Shown piece by piece: positions 59,279-64,000 of a stretch of 64,000 nt of DNA. This DNA is from Macrotrachela quadricornifera (taxonomy: Eukaryota; Rotifera; Eurotatoria; Philodinida; Philodinidae). A model generated the notes under the pieces. It saw nothing but the letters and a program-made list of their open reading frames with translations. It was not told the DNA's origin and made no database searches. Position 1 is the stretch's first letter, and each line of letters starts with the position of its first letter. The stretch spans positions 87,933 through 151,932 of the forward strand of contig JAJEKB010020036.1 in NCBI GenBank assembly GCA_022393335.1, given 5' to 3'. Position numbers and translations under genes: made by a program.

Positions 59279-60150
59279 ATGACGTCTTTACCTAACAATA
59301 ACCGATGCAAATTATTATTACTTGATATTAATACTGATCGATTAAATACAAATGATTTACGAACATTTTTTACTCCATATGGTCCAATTGAATGGATTGA
59401 AATTTTTCCTAAATTTTCATCTGCTATTATTTATTTTGTTAGTTATCTTATTGTTGATCGTCTTGTTAGTTATCGTACATGTTTAATTGATCAGAAACAT
59501 GTTCGACTTCGTCGTTTTCGATTAGATAAAATAAATTCGAATATTGATTGTCATACTTTACGTGTAAAACAAACAAATGTTAAATTAACTGAATCATTAT
59601 TATATCATTGCTTTGAAAAATATCAATCTTATATTCAAAAAATAAATATATATCCAAATAATCAAGCATTAATAAACTTTTCGGATTATGATTATATTGA
59701 TCAAATTTTTCTATTACCTTCGAATTCATTTCAAATAAATAATAAATCACTTGTATTAGAACGAGAGATACCAAGAAAAAGTTGTCAATGGAATCAACAA
59801 TCATTATTATTAATGCGAGATCCAGTTATTAATCAATTATTACATCAAATTGAATATTTATCAAAACAATTTCAAGGTAAAATAATTATTTTAATAAATT
59901 ATTCGAAAGAATTTTAATCATTTTAGAACATACTGGAAAATCTCGTCATGAAATTGAACGGCTTGAAGCTGAATTATTTATATTAAAAAATGAAAATGCT
60001 CAACTTAAATCAATACAAAACCCTAATCAAAGTGTTGAACAACGTCTTACAGCACTTGAAGATATATCAAATCGATTTGTTTTTCGAAATAATCATTATA
60101 AAAGATCAACTAATAACAATAATGAAAGACAATTAAAACGCCTTCAATAA
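59279..60150 (+). CDS. RNA-binding protein with two divergent RRM folds and a coiled-coil tail (273 aa)
   Basis: Exon 1 is 59279-59876 and exon 2 is 59927-60150, separated by a 50-bp GT-AG intron (822 nt). The start MTSLPNNN is preferred over an upstream in-frame ATG at 59144, whose extension is a TATA-repeat-coded hydrophobic stretch. Residues about 9-82 (KLLLLDINTDRLNTNDLRTFFTPYGPIEWIEIFP...AIIYF, LRRFRL) and about 92-165 (HTLRVKQTNVKLTESLLYHCFEKYQSYIQKINIYPNNQALINFSD...LVLERE) each follow the RRM beta-alpha-beta-beta-alpha-beta order. The aromatic RNP residues are mostly lost. Residues about 200-235 (HEIERLEAELFILKNENAQL) form a coiled coil for dimerisation. RNA binding is plausible but not certain. 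Confidence 0.78.
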
Positions 60151-63100
60151 AAATAAAAATCTGTTAAATGTAAAAAAAAAATCAAATTCTTTTTAAATAA
60201 AATCAAATCTTCGTTATTTTGAAAACATACTATCATAATTTATAATTCTGTAAATTACTTTATCAATATAAACATATAGTGGTAATCTCATTGATGGATG
60301 TGGTAGAGACTATGCATAATAATTCAACACATTTATAGTTCTATCAATTAAAATTTTTATTTTTTTTGATTTGGTAATCTTAAATAAAAATTTTGACTAC
60401 TAATTCTATTTAGTCGAGTATGAATTAGGTCATATTATTAACTGAATCATTTACTTTTGAATAGAGAAATATAAAAGAATAAAATTTAATTTATATCATC
60501 AAATTTACGTATGCATCTTTGTTTCTGTTTAATCATCGATTGTTTAATAAGTGCAAAATAAGGTACTTATTGATTATGTCTTGAAACGATCTATCTTTTC
60601 TCTTCCTCGTTCTTAGTTAATCAAATTTTCTCCTTTCAGCAGTCTAGTGATCGATTGCGGTGCTATTTCTATTTCTTATTCTGCAGAACACATGCAACAC
60701 GATTATCATATTAACATACACACACAAAACTTGCATCCCATGAGAATGTTGCGTCTTATTCTTCTTATTCTTCTTCTTAGTAAATATGCTCACACAATCG
60801 TAATACTTTTTTTCTTTGCCTACAATCTGTATGTACATATACATATGATCCCATTTTTTTTTTATCATTTAATAGCTATGAATTGACATGACAATGAGAC
60901 ACCTAACTGACTAGTAAGTATAACGAACGGAAATTAAATTTAGTCAATATTCGGTAGAACTTCAAACGATTGATCACATACATTTATTATAGTACATTAT
61001 AGAACAAATATTGATCTTTTGCTTCTAGGCTAGAAGACTAACTAGTTACTATTTCTTTGTTCAGTTAGCCTAAAGGAAAAAAAATATGATGTATGTCTCA
61101 TATATGCAAATCAAATTAAATAACAAAAAAAAAAAGCGAAGAAAAAGTTATCTTGACTTTCACTTGTAGAATAGTGTCCTGTCGACATGTCCGATTAGCT
61201 CAAAGGGTGGTAATAGTTCAACGGAAATTACGAGTTGCAATGATTACGCCATAATAACTAGAAAAATTGAGTATTTCATTATAGAAAAGCACATGTTAAT
61301 GTCTTCTTGTCATTCCCCCCCTATGTTCAACGAAAATTAGGCAATACAATACAGAAAAAAAAACGTAATCAGATTCATAAAGTGACCGAGACCAGTGGTC
61401 CATTAATTCGATGTGGATTGGTTAGTTATTTCATTGAATATAGCAATAATTATCCCTGCTGCTTCTGTCCCGTTTTTATCAATCATCATTTAGGGAGGAG
61501 AGGAAAACGATGAAGGCGGAGCGCACACTTATTAAATTAGAAAAGACATTTTCTATTGTCTATATGATGCTCATCATCGTTAGTTGATTTTAATGCAAAT
61601 TTATCATTATTCAAATTATTTTGTCATATGAAAAGTGTGAAAGTGAAAAGATCTTTTGTTCCCGATTGATTGTCTCGAATAATACTTGAAATTGTGGATA
61701 TCCGAAGTTTAGATAATATCATAGTTTGAATGAGAAAAAAAATGAGCATGAGACAGCTGCAGATGGACATTCACACATAATCATATATCGCCTCAAGGTT
61801 GGTTAACGACACTCAGTAAAGGAAATGATAGTGTTTTTAATCAATATCTTTCGCATTGTTGATTAACTTGATCTCTCCCCTTCTTTTTTCTTTCTTTTTC
61901 TTATTTTTTTTTTCTTCATCGTTAAAAAAAAAATTGAAGCATTCAAGCAAAGAATGACAGAATGACGTCAGTTGTTGTTCATGTAATAAGCTCGACTAGA
62001 TAAAGATCAGACAAAGTAAGTAGTATTAGTTAAAGGCGAATAACGACTATCTGTTGACAATAGTAATCGTTTTTACAGAAGAAAAATTAACCGTTGCTCT
62101 CAATCACGGATGCCACTACTGTTCAACATCACCTTTATGTATGCATAAAGATAAAGGCTTAAATCGTATATATATATGTGTATATGTTTGAAAAATTGAT
62201 CATATTTCGCGCGAGACGACATCGTCTGTCCAAATAAACTATCTTTTATAGATGCAAAGCGAAAGTCCCACATCGCACACGCTCTCTGCTTGATTGGCAT
62301 TCTTTACATTCACTCGGTCATTCTCTCTTTCTCCCTCTCTCTCTCCTTCTCAATGGTCAATTTTGAGAAGTGTAATGAAATGAAAATAGTAGAGAGAAAA
62401 AGAGAATGTGTCAGTCGCCATCATCACAGTAGTGTGTATGAACAAGTCAAACGATGAACGACGACATGTTGTGAAGGTAAGAAAGCAAGTCATGATTATC
62501 ATCTCGTTGACAAGAAGTCACAGCTGGAATATAAAAGTGCCGTAGGGTAACAAAGAAATTGCCGCTTTGTTAAAAAAACATTTTGAAAAATTGAAATTAA
62601 GAAGACTTTGCTATATCTAATCAAAGCTGTTTCCCATTTGCTTCTGATCTTTCTATACGTATTCAATCTCTTTCTATAATATATACCGATGGTGCCATTA
62701 TCATTATATTAGTCATCGTAACGAATATACGTTTGAGAGTAAATATATAATACCTTGATTATTTATTGTGTTTTTTTTTCTTTCATTTATTAGAATTTCA
62801 TATTATTGTTCGTAAATATTAAAGGTTGTCTGAAGTAGTTATGTTCACGTGTTTATAACATGAATAAAGGTCACTATTTTCATTTTGATTATCTCTCTTT
62901 CATTGATTTGCCTTGGGAGTGCGGCACATTATGTCTTTTATGCTTTTTTTTCTTCTCTCAATGGAACAATGGGCGTTTGCTACTTGATACTCATTCGGGA
63001 GGTACAGCCTAAAAGAATAACATTATGAATAGAAACATGAAAAAATGATTGACCGCACAGCTGTAGCTTCAGGGTCAACTGGAAAATCGTCATGAGTCAA

Positions 63101-63679
63101 TCAGCAGTTCGTTTTATCATTTCTTTTTCCTCTAATATAACTACAGTCGATAGTTAATGGATAATGATGATAGTATTATTCGAAGGAGAGAAGACAGACA
63201 AAGATAAAAGAATACAGTTCTCTGTACACACAAATTATAGACTCCTGCTGAACGGATGTAGATAGTAGTAGAGATATGCAATTACTTATTGCCAGCCAAC
63301 CTTCATACACACGTATGTAAAAAAAAAAAATAAATGATGAATGAGTTTGAGGGATAAACCAATTTTCTCTCATACAATTTAAAACAAGTAAGTAGATATG
63401 AATATCACAGTTGTTTGAAATGTCCTTTTTTTTCATCTCTGATCTTGAATACAAAAAAAAAATGTGTGAAGTAAGAGGCGGAGTTTGTTTCTATTGCCAT
63501 GCATAGAACATCTCATCTTTCAAATAAATGTTCAATACACAGCAGGACATGTACGTGAGAAAACACTTTTTCTGATAAGGATCATCATGTTACAATAAAT
63601 TACTTTTGTCATGCACATTCTACCGCCATCAAACACATTTTGAATTTATAAAAAGGCAATTGTATATATTCAATTCTAG
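60151..63679. other. long intergenic region
   Basis: About 3.5 kb with no convincing gene. Several pyrimidine/purine tracts (TTCTTCTTATTC near 60757-60780, CTCTCTC near 62320-62350) and a plus-strand GTAAG donor-like site near 62477 could belong to the 5' UTR of the lectin gene. Small ORFs at 60644-60886, 61307-61513, 62100-62300 and 63176-63454 show no recognisable features. Confidence 0.45.
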
Positions 63680-64000
63680 ATGATTGTAAGATCATTTTTG
63701 TTTTATATTTTATTATTTCAATGGAAAATTAAACAAATTAATAGTGAGTCAGTTAATGGTTGTACAATAAATAATAATAATCGACGATCAATATCATCGA
63801 ATAAAACATTTGTTACACTTTCATGTGAAAATAATGGATATATTCTTGTACAAAATTTAACATTTGGTGTACATAAAACAACAACAACAACAACAACAAC
63901 ATCAACATTAACTTGTTCATATCAATCAGGAGATTGTACAACACGTACAACATCTATTGGAATGGAATGTAATGGTCTTTCAAATTGTAATCTTGATTTA
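63680..64000 (+). CDS. SUEL-type (galactose-binding) lectin domain protein, 5' part
   Basis: Start MIVRSFLFYILLFQWKI (signal peptide) at 63680; the frame is open to the window end (107 codons). After a short Asn-rich linker comes TFVTLSCENNGYILVQNLTFGV, a Thr run coded by (ACA)n, CSYQSGDCTTRTT, then MECNGLSNCNLDL. This follows the order of the SUEL/D-galactoside lectin domain: first Cys strand, I.V..A.YG-like turn, paired Cys, and the CNG..SC.. motif. Such domains occur in egg lectins, latrophilin-type adhesion GPCRs and polycystin-like proteins. Which of these it is cannot be decided because the rest is outside the window. Confidence 0.75.
   Translation, partial: MIVRSFLFYILLFQWKIKQINSESVNGCTINNNNRRSISSNKTFVTLSCENNGYILVQNLTFGVHKTTTTTTTTSTLTCSYQSGDCTTRTTSIGMECNGLSNCNLDL

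Noticed and set aside
61190..61255. tRNA-like look of GATTAGCTCAAAGGG
   Set aside because: A-box resemblance only; no B box or acceptor pairing follows.
1..64000. CRISPR arrays, bacterial operons, replication origins
   Set aside because: Spliced eukaryotic genes throughout. No regularly spaced direct repeats with unique spacers; the regular-looking motif at 21.8-24.2 kb is the subterminal array of a transposon.
1..64000. Telomere or subtelomere
   Set aside because: No tandem short G-rich telomeric repeats were seen at either window end or inside.

Overview
This is a eukaryotic nuclear window and most probably comes from a bdelloid rotifer (Rotaria or a relative). The DNA is very AT-rich. 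Multi-exon genes have GT-AG introns, mostly 50-80 bp long with a few of 0.2-1.5 kb. The gene families are metazoan: voltage-dependent anion channel (VDAC), MDH1B, a collagen XV/XVIII-type protein and DLGAP/GKAP. The arginine ADP-ribosyltransferase fused to kinesin-light-chain-type TPRs, together with a secreted NHL-repeat protein, is a combination I associate with bdelloids. The assignment rests on family recognition; no database was searched.

Left part (1-20 kb). The 3' half of a GT10 fucosyltransferase is followed by long gene-poor DNA with a secreted NHL-repeat protein and a B-box/coiled-coil exon. There is a graveyard of broken gene pieces at 11.5-13 kb, including a trypsin-like protease fragment and a coiled-coil fragment. 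Two intact multi-exon genes of unknown function then converge (14.6-16.5 kb on + and 17.8-18.7 kb on -). Scattered between them are two copies of one long non-coding repeat and several inverted-repeat (MITE-like) units.

Mobile-element block (20.5-36 kb). A tRNA-derived SINE-like sequence comes first. It is followed by a 2.4-kb element with 48-bp perfect terminal inverted repeats, arrays of a CAGACAAGATTCTT-type subterminal motif, and a six-exon passenger gene that does not look like a transposase. Next are a 1.8-kb element made almost entirely of degenerate AATCGATT/ATTAAAATC palindromes and a solo LTR with an intact 5-bp target duplication. The ADP-ribosyltransferase-TPR gene follows; it contains a 10-N assembly gap inside its repeat array. 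Beyond it are a 740-bp fold-back element, a broken Mutator-like (MULE) transposase, and an abutting retroelement Gag fragment in the opposite orientation.

Right part (38.9-64 kb). This is the gene-dense region. VDAC and MDH1B are divergent and share a 285-bp intergenic promoter. An Asn/Gln-rich protein and a strongly reduced collagen XV/XVIII (endostatin) gene are convergent, and their stop codons physically overlap. A DLGAP/GKAP scaffold gene spans 5.6 kb, and alternative first exons appear likely. A two-RRM protein with a C-terminal coiled coil follows. The window ends inside a gene for a secreted or membrane protein with a SUEL-type galactose-binding lectin domain.

The genes do not form one pathway. 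The coupled arrangements visible are the VDAC/MDH1B divergent pair and the tail-to-tail overlapping pair. Exon coordinates were derived by hand from splice signals and phase. For each complete multi-exon gene the coding length sums to a multiple of three, which supports the models, but they are not transcript-confirmed.
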